A stretch of DNA of 64,000 nt from positions 4,216,001 through 4,280,000 of the forward strand of contig NZ_CP034142.1 in assembly GCF_003994855.1 (NCBI RefSeq). The letters are read 5' to 3'. How positions within the stretch are numbered: position 1 is the first letter of the stretch; the number at the start of each line of letters is the position of its first letter. This DNA is from Marinobacter sp. NP-4(2019) (GTDB lineage: Bacteria > Pseudomonadota > Gammaproteobacteria > Pseudomonadales > Oleiphilaceae). The notes below the pieces were generated by a model. It did no database searches. It saw only the letters and a list, made by a program, of their open reading frames with translations, and had not been told where the DNA came from. The position numbers and the translations under genes were made by a program. Of this stretch, positions 1 through 7,505 are shown piece by piece.

Positions 1-2
1 AC

Positions 3-542
3 GACCTGCTGGGCCAGGGCCGCATGGCCATCACCATCACCCCGGACCAGGGCCAGCGCTACCAGGGCGTGGTGCCCCGGGAAGCCGACACCCTGGCGGG
101 CTGCCTGGAAGAATATTTCCAGCGTTCGGAACAACTGGCTACCAGCCTGCTTATCTTTGCCAACGAAGACCGCTGCGCCGGTCTCCTGCTGCAGCGCCTG
201 CCAGGCGCCAGCGACCATGATGACGATCTGTGGAACCGGATCAACCACCTGGCCCGCACCGTGGAAGCGGAAGAGCTGCTGGAACTGGACAGCGAAACCC
301 TGCTGCACCGCCTGTTCCACGAAGAGACCGTGCGCGTGTTTGACGCCGAACCGGTCAGCTTTCACTGTAGCTGTTCACGGGAACGGACCCTGGGCGCCCT
401 GGAAGGAATTGGCCAGGAAGAGTGCTACAGCATCCTCGAAGAACAGGGCAGCATCGAAATGGATTGCCAGTTCTGTCATGCTCACTATCGCTTCGATAGG
501 AATGATATTGATCATCTTTTCACCGGCCATACGTTACACTGA
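3..542 (+). CDS. hslO: Hsp33 redox chaperone HslO, 3' part
   Basis: C-terminal 179 residues of the redox-switched holdase Hsp33, which binds unfolding proteins in the cytoplasm under oxidative stress. The frame is open back to the window edge. The Met at 24 is internal, because the residues before and after it (LLGQGRMAITITPDQG) match the mid-domain of Hsp33, so the gene starts outside the window. The zinc/redox switch is visible near the end: a CxC pair (FHCSCS, cysteine codons at 366 and 372) and a CxxC pair (CQFC, 465 and 474) with 30 residues between the pairs, as usual for the family. The full protein is normally about 290 residues, so roughly the first 110 are missing. A hairpin with a T run follows the stop. 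pckA lies downstream on the same strand, a pairing also seen in related genomes (from memory). Confidence 0.95.
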   Translation, partial: DLLGQGRMAITITPDQGQRYQGVVPREADTLAGCLEEYFQRSEQLATSLLIFANEDRCAGLLLQRLPGASDHDDDLWNRINHLARTVEAEELLELDSETLLHRLFHEETVRVFDAEPVSFHCSCSRERTLGALEGIGQEECYSILEEQGSIEMDCQFCHAHYRFDRNDIDHLFTGHTLH

Positions 543-557
543 GGCCGGAATCAATTA

Positions 558-602
558 GCCCCAACGCCAGTATTGGCGCGGCTTTTGGGGCAGTCGTTTT
601 TT
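558..602 (+). terminator. Probable rho-independent terminator of hslO
   Basis: GCCCCAA (558-564) pairs with TTGGGGC (585-591), with a nested stem CGCCA/TGGCG (565-569, 574-578), and six T follow at 597-602. The stem is interrupted and the T run starts 5 nt after it, so efficiency is uncertain. Confidence 0.5.
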
Positions 603-716
603 ACCGGCGTCTCTGGCATAATAGCGCGCCTGAATTGACCCGATTGCTCAGATTTCCGTCAATTTTTAAGGGGGCGGCCTGAGCAATCTTGAAGACACCC
701 CGAGGGCGAGGTCGAA

Positions 717-2249
717 GTGAGTAACACTTATAATGATCTGAGTTCAGCACGACTGGTCGAGCTGGCACTGGAAAGACGTGAAGGCCAACTGGCATCCAAC
801 GGTTCACTGGTCGTCCGCACCGGCGAACGCACCGGCCGTTCCCCGATGGACCGCTTTATCGTCGAGGAGCCCAGCACGGCTGACGATATCCACTGGGGGC
901 CGATCAACCGTCCATTCGACGCTGACAAGTTCGATGCTCTCTGGGATCGTGTTGAAGCCTACATCGCGGAAAAAGACCGCTTTGTCTCCAACGTGCACGT
1001 CGGCTCCGACCCCGAACACTACCTGCCGGTGAAAATGACCACCGAAACCGCCTGGCAGAACCTGTTCGGCCGCAATCTGTTCATCCGCCCGGACAGCTTC
1101 AACCCGGCCGACAAGCAGGAATGGCAGATCCTCAACGCCGCCAACTTCCAGTGCGTGCCCGAGCGTGACGGCACCAACAGCGATGGCTGCGTGATCATCA
1201 ACTTCGCCAAGCGCAAGGTACTGCTGGCCGGCATGCACTACGCCGGAGAAATGAAAAAGGCGATGTTCTCGGTCCAGAACTTCCTGCTGCCGGAGAAAGA
1301 CGTACTGCCAATGCACTGCTCCGCCAACGTCGGCGAAGACGGCGAAACCTGCCTGTTCTTCGGTCTGTCCGGCACCGGCAAGACCACCCTGTCCGCCGAC
1401 CCCGAGCGTTTCCTGATCGGTGATGACGAGCACGGCTGGGGGCCCGGCACTGTCTTCAACATCGAAGGTGGCTGCTACGCCAAGTGCATCGACCTGAGCC
1501 AGAAGAATGAACCGATTATCTGGGACGCCATCCGCTTCGGCGCCATCGTCGAAAACGTGATGATCGACCCGGAAACCCGCGAGCCGGACTACACCGACGT
1601 CTCCCTCACCGAAAATTCACGCTGCGCCTACCCGCTGGAGCACGTTGAGAAGCGGGTGATCGAGAACCGCGCCGGCGAGCCGTCCCACATCGTCTTCCTG
1701 ACCTGCGACATGACTGGCGTACTGCCGCCCGTGTCCATCCTCAGCAAGGAAGCCGCGGCCTACCACTTCCTGAGTGGCTACACCGCGCTGGTGGGCTCCA
1801 CTGAAATGGGCTCCTCCTCCAAGCTGAAGTCCACCTTCTCCACCTGCTTCGGCGCACCGTTCTTCCCGCGTCCGGCCGGCGTTTATGCCGAACTGCTGAT
1901 GAAGCGCATGGAAGAATTCGGCAGCAAGGTCTTCCTGGTCAACACCGGCTGGACCGGTGGCTCCTACGGAGTCGGCGAGCGCTTCAGCATCCCGACCACC
2001 CGCGCCATCATCAGCGCCATCCAGAACGGCGACCTGGACGACGCCCAGACCGAGCACCTGCCCACCCTGAACCTGAGTGTGCCGGTTGAGGTTCCAGGCG
2101 TAGACAGCAACCTGCTAAACCCGCGCAACACCTGGGCCAGCGAAGCAGACTACGACGCCAAGGCCGCCGAACTGATCGGCCAGTTCGTCGAGAACTTCAA
2201 GAAGTTTGATGTTTCCGACGCGATTGTAGAGGCCGGGCCAAAGTTGTAA
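717..2249 (+). CDS. pckA: Phosphoenolpyruvate carboxykinase (ATP)
   Basis: Converts oxaloacetate and ATP to phosphoenolpyruvate, CO2 and ADP, the first committed step of gluconeogenesis from TCA-cycle carbon; cytoplasmic. The 510-residue product is near the usual 520-540. It carries the P-loop kinase-1 motif GLSGTGKTTLSADP near residue 220, followed by the metal-binding segment IGDDEHGW, and a C-terminal adenine-binding region (NTGWTGGSYGVG). The start is GTG at 717, supported by GAGG at 708-711 with a 5-nt spacer. A strong terminator follows. A degenerate second copy of the last codons plus the terminator lies about 1.27 kb downstream (see 3469-3568). Confidence 0.97.
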   Translation: MSNTYNDLSSARLVELALERREGQLASNGSLVVRTGERTGRSPMDRFIVEEPSTADDIHWGPINRPFDADKFDALWDRVEAYIAEKDRFVSNVHVGSDPEHYLPVKMTTETAWQNLFGRNLFIRPDSFNPADKQEWQILNAANFQCVPERDGTNSDGCVIINFAKRKVLLAGMHYAGEMKKAMFSVQNFLLPEKDVLPMHCSANVGEDGETCLFFGLSGTGKTTLSADPERFLIGDDEHGWGPGTVFNIEGGCYAKCIDLSQKNEPIIWDAIRFGAIVENVMIDPETREPDYTDVSLTENSRCAYPLEHVEKRVIENRAGEPSHIVFLTCDMTGVLPPVSILSKEAAAYHFLSGYTALVGSTEMGSSSKLKSTFSTCFGAPFFPRPAGVYAELLMKRMEEFGSKVFLVNTGWTGGSYGVGERFSIPTTRAIISAIQNGDLDDAQTEHLPTLNLSVPVEVPGVDSNLLNPRNTWASEADYDAKAAELIGQFVENFKKFDVSDAIVEAGPKL

Positions 2250-2266
2250 GCCCGCCAGCTACTGAG

Positions 2267-2301
2267 AAAGCGCCCTGCTGTTTGAGCACGGCGCTTTTTT
2301 T
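2267..2301 (+). terminator. Rho-independent terminator of pckA
   Basis: AAAGCGCC (2267-2274) pairs with GGCGCTTT (2290-2297), and the T run continues to 2301. The A-rich foot would also serve transcripts from the opposite gene ending at 2326. Confidence 0.85.
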
Positions 2302-2325
2302 GTGGCTTGTGAGAGCTCCGCCCCC

Positions 2326-3402
2326 TTAATGATTCGGCCTGCGATCGATAAACTCCAGGTAGCCCTGGCCCGATACCGGCTCGCCTTTGACAACCCCGTC
2401 AAACCCATACCAGCTGGTGTACCCGGCTCCCAGGCCATATTCATACTTACCTTTTACGGTGCAATCCAACGACAGCAGCTCGTTACCCTCATTATCCTCG
2501 GCATACCAGCGGAAACACCGCGGCAGATCCATGGAGAAGCCATCCGGCGTTATCGAAGGCTCCTGCTGGAACTCGGTCACGGTGAAGTCGACGTTACGGG
2601 TGTAGACCTCCCCCAGATCGTTCAGGCTGCGGATATAGACGGATTTCTGGAGAGGAAAGTCGCCCGGCAGAAGCACCGCCACCAGCAGGATCTGTGTCGA
2701 CTCGTCCAGATTGATGATCTGATAGGTGAAGTAGGTGAGCGGAATCTTGTGAGCCACGGGAAAAGAGCGCCCGGGCAGACTGTATGCGCCAACGCCAACA
2801 GCATACTCGAAGGTACACAGCCCGCTGACCTCCGTTTTCTCACCGTCGTGATCGATAGTACCAGTGTAGCGGCTGAGTAGGCTCCAATGATCGTACAGAC
2901 CGGGAATATGGGCAAAGTGGGAAACACAATCCGTGGCTTCGAGTGCGAGCTGAATGGTGGTGTCCGGCAGCGTACGGGTGACTGTCCAGTGCGGGTAGCA
3001 GCCCTCGATCACCAGGTCATGACCGAAGCGAAGACGGGTGCCGTCAGGTGAAAACGCGCACTCCTGCTCAATGCTAAAACTGCGGAACTGCCCGGCCGGC
3101 AATGACGCCATCGTCGATAGCAGGTAGGCAGTATCCTGGGGTGTCGTTTTTACCGCGAAATCGTTATCAAACACTGTGGCGCCCGGCGTGCCTACAATCG
3201 ACAGCACATTGAAGGTGTGATGAGGCGCCGGAAAATCCGGAACCATGACCCCGTAATGCACCCAACTACGTTTGCGCCCTTCCGGGGGCGCAAGGCTTGT
3301 AGCCGGATCAAATGGTTTGCCATTCAACCGGAATGAATGGTTTAAGAGATTGGGAGAACGCTCCAGCAGTCGCTTGACGATGCTCATGGTATTGGGACTC
3401 AA
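2326..3402 (-). CDS. Conserved hypothetical protein, beta-rich (possibly DUF6670)
   Basis: The 358-residue product has no obvious signal peptide or membrane segment. It is rich in aromatic residues and short beta-type stretches (WVHYGVMVPDFP, SWYGFDGVVKG) and recalls lipocalin/AttH-like two-barrel proteins. From memory it resembles a family of unknown function seen in Pseudomonas and Marinobacter (DUF6670); this could not be checked. Start alternatives are ATG 3402 and an in-frame Met five residues later. The gene is convergent with pckA, and on its other side lies a degraded copy of the pckA 3' end. It therefore sits between two copies of the same sequence, which suggests arrival by recombination. 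No function is assigned. Confidence 0.75.
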   Translation of the reverse strand: MSPNTMSIVKRLLERSPNLLNHSFRLNGKPFDPATSLAPPEGRKRSWVHYGVMVPDFPAPHHTFNVLSIVGTPGATVFDNDFAVKTTPQDTAYLLSTMASLPAGQFRSFSIEQECAFSPDGTRLRFGHDLVIEGCYPHWTVTRTLPDTTIQLALEATDCVSHFAHIPGLYDHWSLLSRYTGTIDHDGEKTEVSGLCTFEYAVGVGAYSLPGRSFPVAHKIPLTYFTYQIINLDESTQILLVAVLLPGDFPLQKSVYIRSLNDLGEVYTRNVDFTVTEFQQEPSITPDGFSMDLPRCFRWYAEDNEGNELLSLDCTVKGKYEYGLGAGYTSWYGFDGVVKGEPVSGQGYLEFIDRRPNH

Positions 3403-3468
3403 ATGTGGTTGTGGGCACTATACGGAGATGGTTTTCCGGTAAGTTTCTATTCCTCACACTACAGCGGC

Positions 3469-3519
3469 ACTGAAGTCAGTGAAAGCGATGCCATGCTGCA
3501 ATTCGGGCCGAAGCTGTAA
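3469..3519 (+). pseudogene. Remnant of a second pckA 3' end
   Basis: The last 16 codons read TEVSESDAMLQFGPKL-stop. The end of intact pckA reads KKFDVSDAIVEAGPKL-stop, and the similarity continues past the stop codon into the 3' flank (TGTAAGCCC, then CCA, TAC) and the terminator. No upstream pckA sequence is recognisable. It is best read as the scar of a duplication or of recombination with a second pckA allele. Confidence 0.65.
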
Positions 3520-3537
3520 GCCCACCACTACCCTAAC

Positions 3538-3568
3538 AGCGCCCTGCTCTTTGAGCATCGCGCTTTTT
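3538..3568 (+). terminator. Duplicate of the pckA terminator
   Basis: AGCGC (3538-3542) pairs with GCGCT (3560-3564) around an inner TGCTC/GAGCA stem, and T5 ends at 3568. The block GCGCCCTGCT, TTTGAGCA, GCGCTTTTT is shared with the terminator at 2267-2301. Confidence 0.7.
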
Positions 3569-3896
3569 GCACCTTATGTTTGAGTGCGTGAAAAGAAGAG
3601 GTCACGCGATTACATGGTGGCGGGGTAAGTAATGAGCTAAGCTTTTGTTTTATCAAATTTTAGCTAGAGCCCTGACCAGCTAGGAAATCGGAATAATGAA
3701 GCGGTCACGTTTTTGCAATATCGATGCGGCCTATCTAATGCTGTTTGGGCAGACCTCAGTAAGGTGCAATGAACCCAAAGGCCCAAGATCTCAATAATTG
3801 AGATAATTATAACTGTATATTCAACCAGCATTCTACGAACTGAGATCTGGACCACGAAACAAAATAAGGGAGATCGTTGTTGAACGCTTTTTCAGC

Positions 3897-3966
3897 TACC
3901 CTCGGAGACTCACAGGTGCGTCACAAGACGCGGCTTGAGTACGACACCTGTGAGTCTCCGAGGGTA
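3897..3966. repeat. 22-bp perfect inverted repeat, 26-nt spacer
   Basis: The left arm 3897-3918 (begins TACCCTCGGAGACTCAC) is exactly complementary to 3945-3966. There is no T tract after the right arm and no coding frame across it. It lies 70 nt before the DUF3703 gene. It could be a cruciform-forming mobile or REP-like element or an unusual attenuator. No second copy was seen in this window. Confidence 0.85.
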
Positions 3967-4037
3967 CGCCATTCATCATCGATCGCGTTGCTCGCGCTCG
4001 TGAGTTCCGAACGTTATACCCCTTCGAGGAGGGTTTC

Positions 4038-4406
4038 ATGAAACGTAATTTTTCCCACCGAGTAGCTCCCTACGTCGAGGAGGAGCTGGCGAATTCCATA
4101 CAGGCAAGGTCAGCTGGTGATACTCGGCAAGAATTTTCCCACCTGGAACGGGCGCATGTGATTGGCCAGGAATCGACATATTGGCACGTTAAAGTCCATG
4201 TTTTGATGCTGGTATGGGCTGCAAGAAACCACTCAGCCCGTGAAGCGCTGGGCCAGATCGTCCGGATTATTGGCGCTGCGACAAAAACTGTCTTCGGGCT
4301 AGTACCACAAGGCAACACTGGTGGTGCCAATATAAGCCCGTTCAAAAGAATGCCAATTGCACCTGAGTTGGCCACTTTGATTCAAAAGGCCAAGTCCGGT
4401 GTATAA
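4038..4406 (+). CDS. DUF3703 family protein
   Basis: The small soluble protein of 122 residues begins MKRNFSHRVAPYVEEEL and carries an alpha-helical core with HLERAHVIGQ and H-x-x-VH-x-LML motifs. This layout matches DUF3703, a family of unknown function often found near metal or stress genes (from memory). The start is firm: GAGGAGG at about 4025-4031 lies 6 nt before ATG 4038. It is followed after 26 nt by the ABM monooxygenase gene on the same strand, so the two may be co-transcribed. GC is lower than in the core genes around it, in keeping with the accessory character of the region. Confidence 0.75.
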   Translation: MKRNFSHRVAPYVEEELANSIQARSAGDTRQEFSHLERAHVIGQESTYWHVKVHVLMLVWAARNHSAREALGQIVRIIGAATKTVFGLVPQGNTGGANISPFKRMPIAPELATLIQKAKSGV

Positions 4407-4418
4407 CCATCTATATGA
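4403..4418 (+). repeat. 16-bp direct repeat, copy 1
   Basis: ATAACCATCTATATGA begins at the stop codon of the DUF3703 gene and is repeated exactly at 4768-4783. The two copies bracket the ABM gene with a 365-bp period. Confidence 0.8.
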
Positions 4419-4432
4419 GAAGGGGGAGCAAA

Positions 4433-4729
4433 GTGATTCGAGTAGTTTACCGTTGGAGAGTAAAGGAAGAGAGCTTTGCAAACTTCAAAGAGGTGTGGAG
4501 TCGTACTACGAACAACATACACGAGACTGTGCCAGGAGCGCTGGGAAGCTTCATGCTTCGTAGTCCCGAAGATAAAACGGAAGTTCTGACAGTAGCGAAG
4601 TGGGATTCGGTAGAAAGTTGGAAGGCCTTCTGGGTGGCAGAGAACCCCTCTGAGATGGTCGGTATGCGGGAGATAGGTGAGCGCATTTCAGTCACGGTAT
4701 ACGATGAAGTCGACGACTTTACGCGGTAA
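4433..4729 (+). CDS. Antibiotic biosynthesis monooxygenase (ABM) family protein
   Basis: The product of 98 residues has the ferredoxin-like ABM fold: an opening beta strand (VIRVVYRWRV), a helix with F-x-x-F-x-x-VW, then GALGSFMLRS, W-D-S-VE-x-W and a closing strand. Members include quinone monooxygenases and proteins of unknown substrate, so the substrate is not assigned. GTG 4433 is preferred over ATG 4415 because AGGGGGAG at about 4421-4428 is spaced correctly for it and the ABM domain begins at that point. It is downstream of the DUF3703 gene and bracketed by 16-bp direct repeats. Confidence 0.8.
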   Translation: MIRVVYRWRVKEESFANFKEVWSRTTNNIHETVPGALGSFMLRSPEDKTEVLTVAKWDSVESWKAFWVAENPSEMVGMREIGERISVTVYDEVDDFTR

Positions 4730-4767
4730 CGCAAGGAGTGACTCGACAAAAATCGTTTACATAACAC

Positions 4768-4783
4768 ATAACCATCTATATGA
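4768..4783 (+). repeat. 16-bp direct repeat, copy 2
   Basis: Exact second copy of the sequence at 4403-4418. It lies just after the ABM gene and before a fragment of another gene. Confidence 0.8.
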
Positions 4784-4810
4784 CCTCCCTAAGTCAAGGG
4801 ACGCTACTGA

Positions 4811-4951
4811 CGCAGCGTCCCTGACGGCCCGGAAATCACGCTCGAGGATGTCAACGATGAGCGTACCGTTTACCTCGTTGATGAGGAGGTGGCCGATACT
4901 CCCGAACAACTCAGAAAATGGATCAAAGCTAACTTTCGTCCCCTGTTTTAT
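4811..4951 (+). pseudogene. Fragment of an unidentified coding gene
   Basis: One frame from 4811 reads plausibly like protein: PEITLEDVNDERTVYLV, then DTPEQLRKWIKANFRPLF. It has no start codon and loses protein-like character after about 4951, where it runs into the 3' flank of the dioxygenase gene. The style resembles the start of a small acidic conserved domain seen in Pseudomonas-type hypothetical proteins (impression from memory). It is best read as a truncated gene left by rearrangement. Confidence 0.4.
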
Positions 4952-4973
4952 TGTGAATCCAGTGGCGGCAATG

Positions 4974-5750
4974 CTACACCCCAACCACGATCGATCCCTC
5001 ATAGCCACTTGCAGGATCCCCCGACAATTCAAGTAGCTGGCCCAAGAAACCGTCCCTGAATAGCCAGTCTTCGTCATTGGTTGTTTCGCGAGCAGCCTTA
5101 CTGTCTTTGTATGCACTGGACGAAGCGTAGACTTTGCTTGTCTTGGCGTCATCAAACGCAAACTGCGTTGTTCTAAGTGTGGTATTGAAACCTTCGTCCC
5201 TGTAGATACGAGCATGAAAATGGGTCGCTCGGCCGGGGTAGCGTCCCGGATAGATTGTCGTAAATGTCACTTGCCCGTTGGGGTCGGTCACCTGCACGCC
5301 ACGCAGGAAAGTATTGCCTGCCTGGTCATTTTGGCCCATTCCGGCATACGCCGAATAAGCACCGTCGGCGTTGCAATGCCAGAGGTAGATCGCGGCGCCA
5401 ACCATCGGAGCACAGTTGTTGGAAACGTCGACCACGCTCATCTTCAGTATGAACGCCACCCCGGGCTGCACGTTGCTGCCATCCAGGTTCGAGCGAATAT
5501 CGCTGCGAAACACGGCTGGGCTGGTCAGTACATTTGGACCGTTGGAACCGTCTGCCTCAAAGGGGCCGCCGGTTTCGCTGTTGATAAGCTGACAGGAGGC
5601 GTCGCTACCCAGTTGGCGGGCTTCCGCATGGCTGCCACGCCCGGGAAGCATTACAGCAGCGCCAGCGGCGACGAGATAGCCGAGGGCTTTCCTTCGTGAC
5701 ACCAGCTGCCGAAAGCGCTCGATCTGGTTTTCAGTCCGTTGCATAGTCAT
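4974..5750 (-). CDS. Secreted intradiol ring-cleavage dioxygenase-like protein
   Basis: The product of 258 residues has an N-terminal Tat-like signal (SRRKALGYLVAAGAAVML), so it is probably exported to the periplasm. The intradiol dioxygenase core follows: GGPFEADG, then WHCNADGAYSAY with the first iron-ligand Tyr, and YPGRYPGRATHFHARI with the second Tyr and the two His ligands. Cytoplasmic catechol and protocatechuate dioxygenases have the same Fe(III) site. The exported single-subunit branch is poorly characterised, so the substrate is left open. The start ATG 5750 has GAGGG upstream. The C-terminus (GSIVVGV) matches related proteins, so it appears complete. Confidence 0.85.
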   Translation of the reverse strand: MTMQRTENQIERFRQLVSRRKALGYLVAAGAAVMLPGRGSHAEARQLGSDASCQLINSETGGPFEADGSNGPNVLTSPAVFRSDIRSNLDGSNVQPGVAFILKMSVVDVSNNCAPMVGAAIYLWHCNADGAYSAYAGMGQNDQAGNTFLRGVQVTDPNGQVTFTTIYPGRYPGRATHFHARIYRDEGFNTTLRTTQFAFDDAKTSKVYASSSAYKDSKAARETTNDEDWLFRDGFLGQLLELSGDPASGYEGSIVVGV

Positions 5751-5851
5751 ATGCGTTGCCCTCGTGTATCGCTAGTATCAGTATAGGTCAGTATCGTTTA
5801 GCGATGCCGGCTTCGTACACGAACTGGAGCTTTGACAGAGTAGTGACAACT

Positions 5852-6832
5852 ATGGATTTCAATTGGGGACTTCTAGGGCCAGGACGGATCGCCGGGAAAT
5901 TTGCTCAGGCGATGCAAGCCGAGGGCGTTGGTACGCTCAAAGCCGTTGCCAGCCGTAATGCTGATCGTGGTCGCGCGTTTGCCGATGATCATCAGATCGA
6001 AACCGCCTACGACGATTATGAAAAGCTGTACCAGGATGACAGCCTGGATGCCATCTACATTGCCACCCCGCATAATTTTCATCTCGAACAGGCGCTGGCG
6101 GCGATAGCCTGCGGCAAACACCTTCTGGTTGAAAAACCTCTGACGGTCACCGCTGCCGATTCCGAGCGTCTGTTCGCGGCCGCCCGGGCCAAAGGGGTGT
6201 TTGTGATGGAGGCAATGTGGTCGCTGTTCCTGCCCGCTTATCAACAGGCCAACGCCTGGCTTGCCCAGGAAAAAATAGGTGACGTCAGCGGTGTGCGATC
6301 CTCCTTTGGTTTTGTTGTGCCACGCAAACCGGATGACCGCCTGTTGAACCCGGGGCTGGCCGGCGGCGTTTTGCTGGATATGGGGATCTATACCGTCGCT
6401 ACGTCGCAGTGGTTCATGCAGGCTGATCCCGAAACTATCGTTTCTCAGGTCCGCCTGGGGCCAACCGGGGTCGATGAAACCTGCGCCATCCAGTTGCATT
6501 ATCCCAATGGCAGAGTCAGCCAGTTGCTTTGCAGTTTCGAAAACAAATACGACAATGAATTGACCGTTTTTGGGAGCAAAGGACGCATCGTTATTCCCAG
6601 CAATTTCTGGCAGGCGGAGAAGATCAGCCTGGTTGGCAATGACAATAGTGTGCAGACGGTTGATTGTCCGTTCGAGGTCAACGGCTTTGAGTATCAGATC
6701 CGGCATGTGGTCAGATGCATCGCAGAGGGAAAGCCTGAAAGCGACCTTATGACCCAAGAACGCTCCCTGGCCAGCCAGCGCATTATGGATGTGGTTCGCC
6801 GTGAGGCCGGCCTGCTCACCGGGAATTCGTAA
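5852..6832 (+). CDS. Gfo/Idh/MocA family NAD(P)-dependent oxidoreductase
   Basis: The product of 326 residues has an N-terminal Rossmann fold (WGLLGPGRIAGKFAQAM), the EKP signature (HLLVEKPLTV) carrying the catalytic-region Lys, and the C-terminal alpha/beta substrate domain with GGVLLDMGIY. It is closest in style to the dihydrodiol dehydrogenase / glucose-fructose oxidoreductase-like branch, but the substrate cannot be told. ATG 5852 is chosen because the Rossmann strand begins there; the upstream in-frame codons to 5756 look non-coding and overlap the control region of the divergent dioxygenase gene. An unknown small membrane protein follows after 11 nt. Confidence 0.85.
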   Translation: MDFNWGLLGPGRIAGKFAQAMQAEGVGTLKAVASRNADRGRAFADDHQIETAYDDYEKLYQDDSLDAIYIATPHNFHLEQALAAIACGKHLLVEKPLTVTAADSERLFAAARAKGVFVMEAMWSLFLPAYQQANAWLAQEKIGDVSGVRSSFGFVVPRKPDDRLLNPGLAGGVLLDMGIYTVATSQWFMQADPETIVSQVRLGPTGVDETCAIQLHYPNGRVSQLLCSFENKYDNELTVFGSKGRIVIPSNFWQAEKISLVGNDNSVQTVDCPFEVNGFEYQIRHVVRCIAEGKPESDLMTQERSLASQRIMDVVRREAGLLTGNS

Positions 6833-6843
6833 GGAAGGAATGC

Positions 6844-7338
6844 ATGCCTGATGTGCTCGGGTACTTAAAAGAAAGGTATGACGAAGAGCAAGCCCGATTC
6901 GCGCAGCTTGAGGAGAAATGCTCGAGGCTTCTGACTCTGCTTTCTATTCTTATTGCTGCTCTTGGCTCCTTCGCTATCGTTAAGTCTCCTTTAGTTTTAC
7001 CCCCAACGTCTGAAATCCAGTGGATCGCGGTCATAGTTTTTGCCGGAGCGACCCTGTCGCTTATCTGTGCTTGGGGGCATACGCTTCTGGCGCTAAAGAT
7101 AGAGCATCGTCCAACAATGCCCAGCAGTGCTGAAACAGCGGCTTATCTCAAAGAAAGCAGTGAAGAGGAAAGTAATCAGCATCTGTTTAATTGTTATGTT
7201 GATACATTGGAGAAATTGGCCGGGGTGATAAATCGGAAGGCCAAGAATGTTGAGTTGGCATACAGTGAGCTCACCATATCTGCCTGGCTTTTGGGAATAT
7301 GGGCAGTTCTACTGGTTATCAGAGAGTTTGTATCATGA
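6844..7338 (+). CDS. Small three-helix membrane protein, Pycsar-effector-like layout
   Basis: The product of 164 residues has a charged N-terminal helix (1-28, KERYDEEQARFAQLEEK), transmembrane segments at about 29-47, 60-82 and 144-161, and a charged cytoplasmic helix between the second and third (INRKAKNVELAYSEL). This order recalls the small membrane effectors of Pycsar and related defence systems. No cyclase or nucleotide sensor lies next to it, so that link is only a suggestion. The start ATG 6844 is preceded by AAGGAAGGA. It lies 11 nt after the oxidoreductase gene and may share its transcript. AT content is higher than in neighbouring core genes. Confidence 0.65.
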   Translation: MPDVLGYLKERYDEEQARFAQLEEKCSRLLTLLSILIAALGSFAIVKSPLVLPPTSEIQWIAVIVFAGATLSLICAWGHTLLALKIEHRPTMPSSAETAAYLKESSEEESNQHLFNCYVDTLEKLAGVINRKAKNVELAYSELTISAWLLGIWAVLLVIREFVS

Positions 7339-7424
7339 GTTATCCGAAAGGTCAGCCAAGATGGCTCCGGGATATGTGACACGGATGCCACCCCCTCCCC
7401 AACCAACCTTCTTGTCACTGTGCT

Positions 7425-7473
7425 TGACCTATTAGGTCGCTTGTCCTATTTTTCACTTAGGACAGTCGTCCTA
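7425..7473 (+). promoter_or_regulatory. Promoter and likely TetR operators
   Basis: TTGACC (7425-7430), 16 nt, TATTTT (7447-7452) make a sigma70-like promoter. Overlapping it are GACCT-ATT-AGGTC (7426-7438), GTCCTA (7443-7448) facing TAGGAC (7458-7463), and another GTCCTA (7468-7473). These repeated half-sites suggest autoregulation by the downstream TetR protein. Confidence 0.6.
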
Positions 7474-7505
7474 TTGAGTTCGGCAGAATGTTCGGGAATG
7501 CGTCG

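Larger units (their letters stand above)
3403..4037. other. 635-nt intergenic stretch without an intact gene
   Basis: Holds a remnant copy of the pckA 3' end and terminator (3469-3568), an AT-rich stretch with no convincing gene (about 3600-3890), and a 22-bp perfect inverted repeat (3897-3966). The short open frame on the minus strand at 3664-3855 has no ribosome site or recognisable family. Confidence 0.7.

Noticed and set aside
3664..3855. Short minus-strand frame of 63 codons in the AT-rich intergenic stretch
   Set aside because: No ribosome site or recognisable sequence; expected by chance in AT-rich DNA of this length.
3897..4783. Idea that the DUF3703 and ABM genes are integron cassettes
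   Set aside because: No attC-like pair of inverse-core and core sites was found at the gene ends, and the 16-bp direct repeats do not match the integron consensus.
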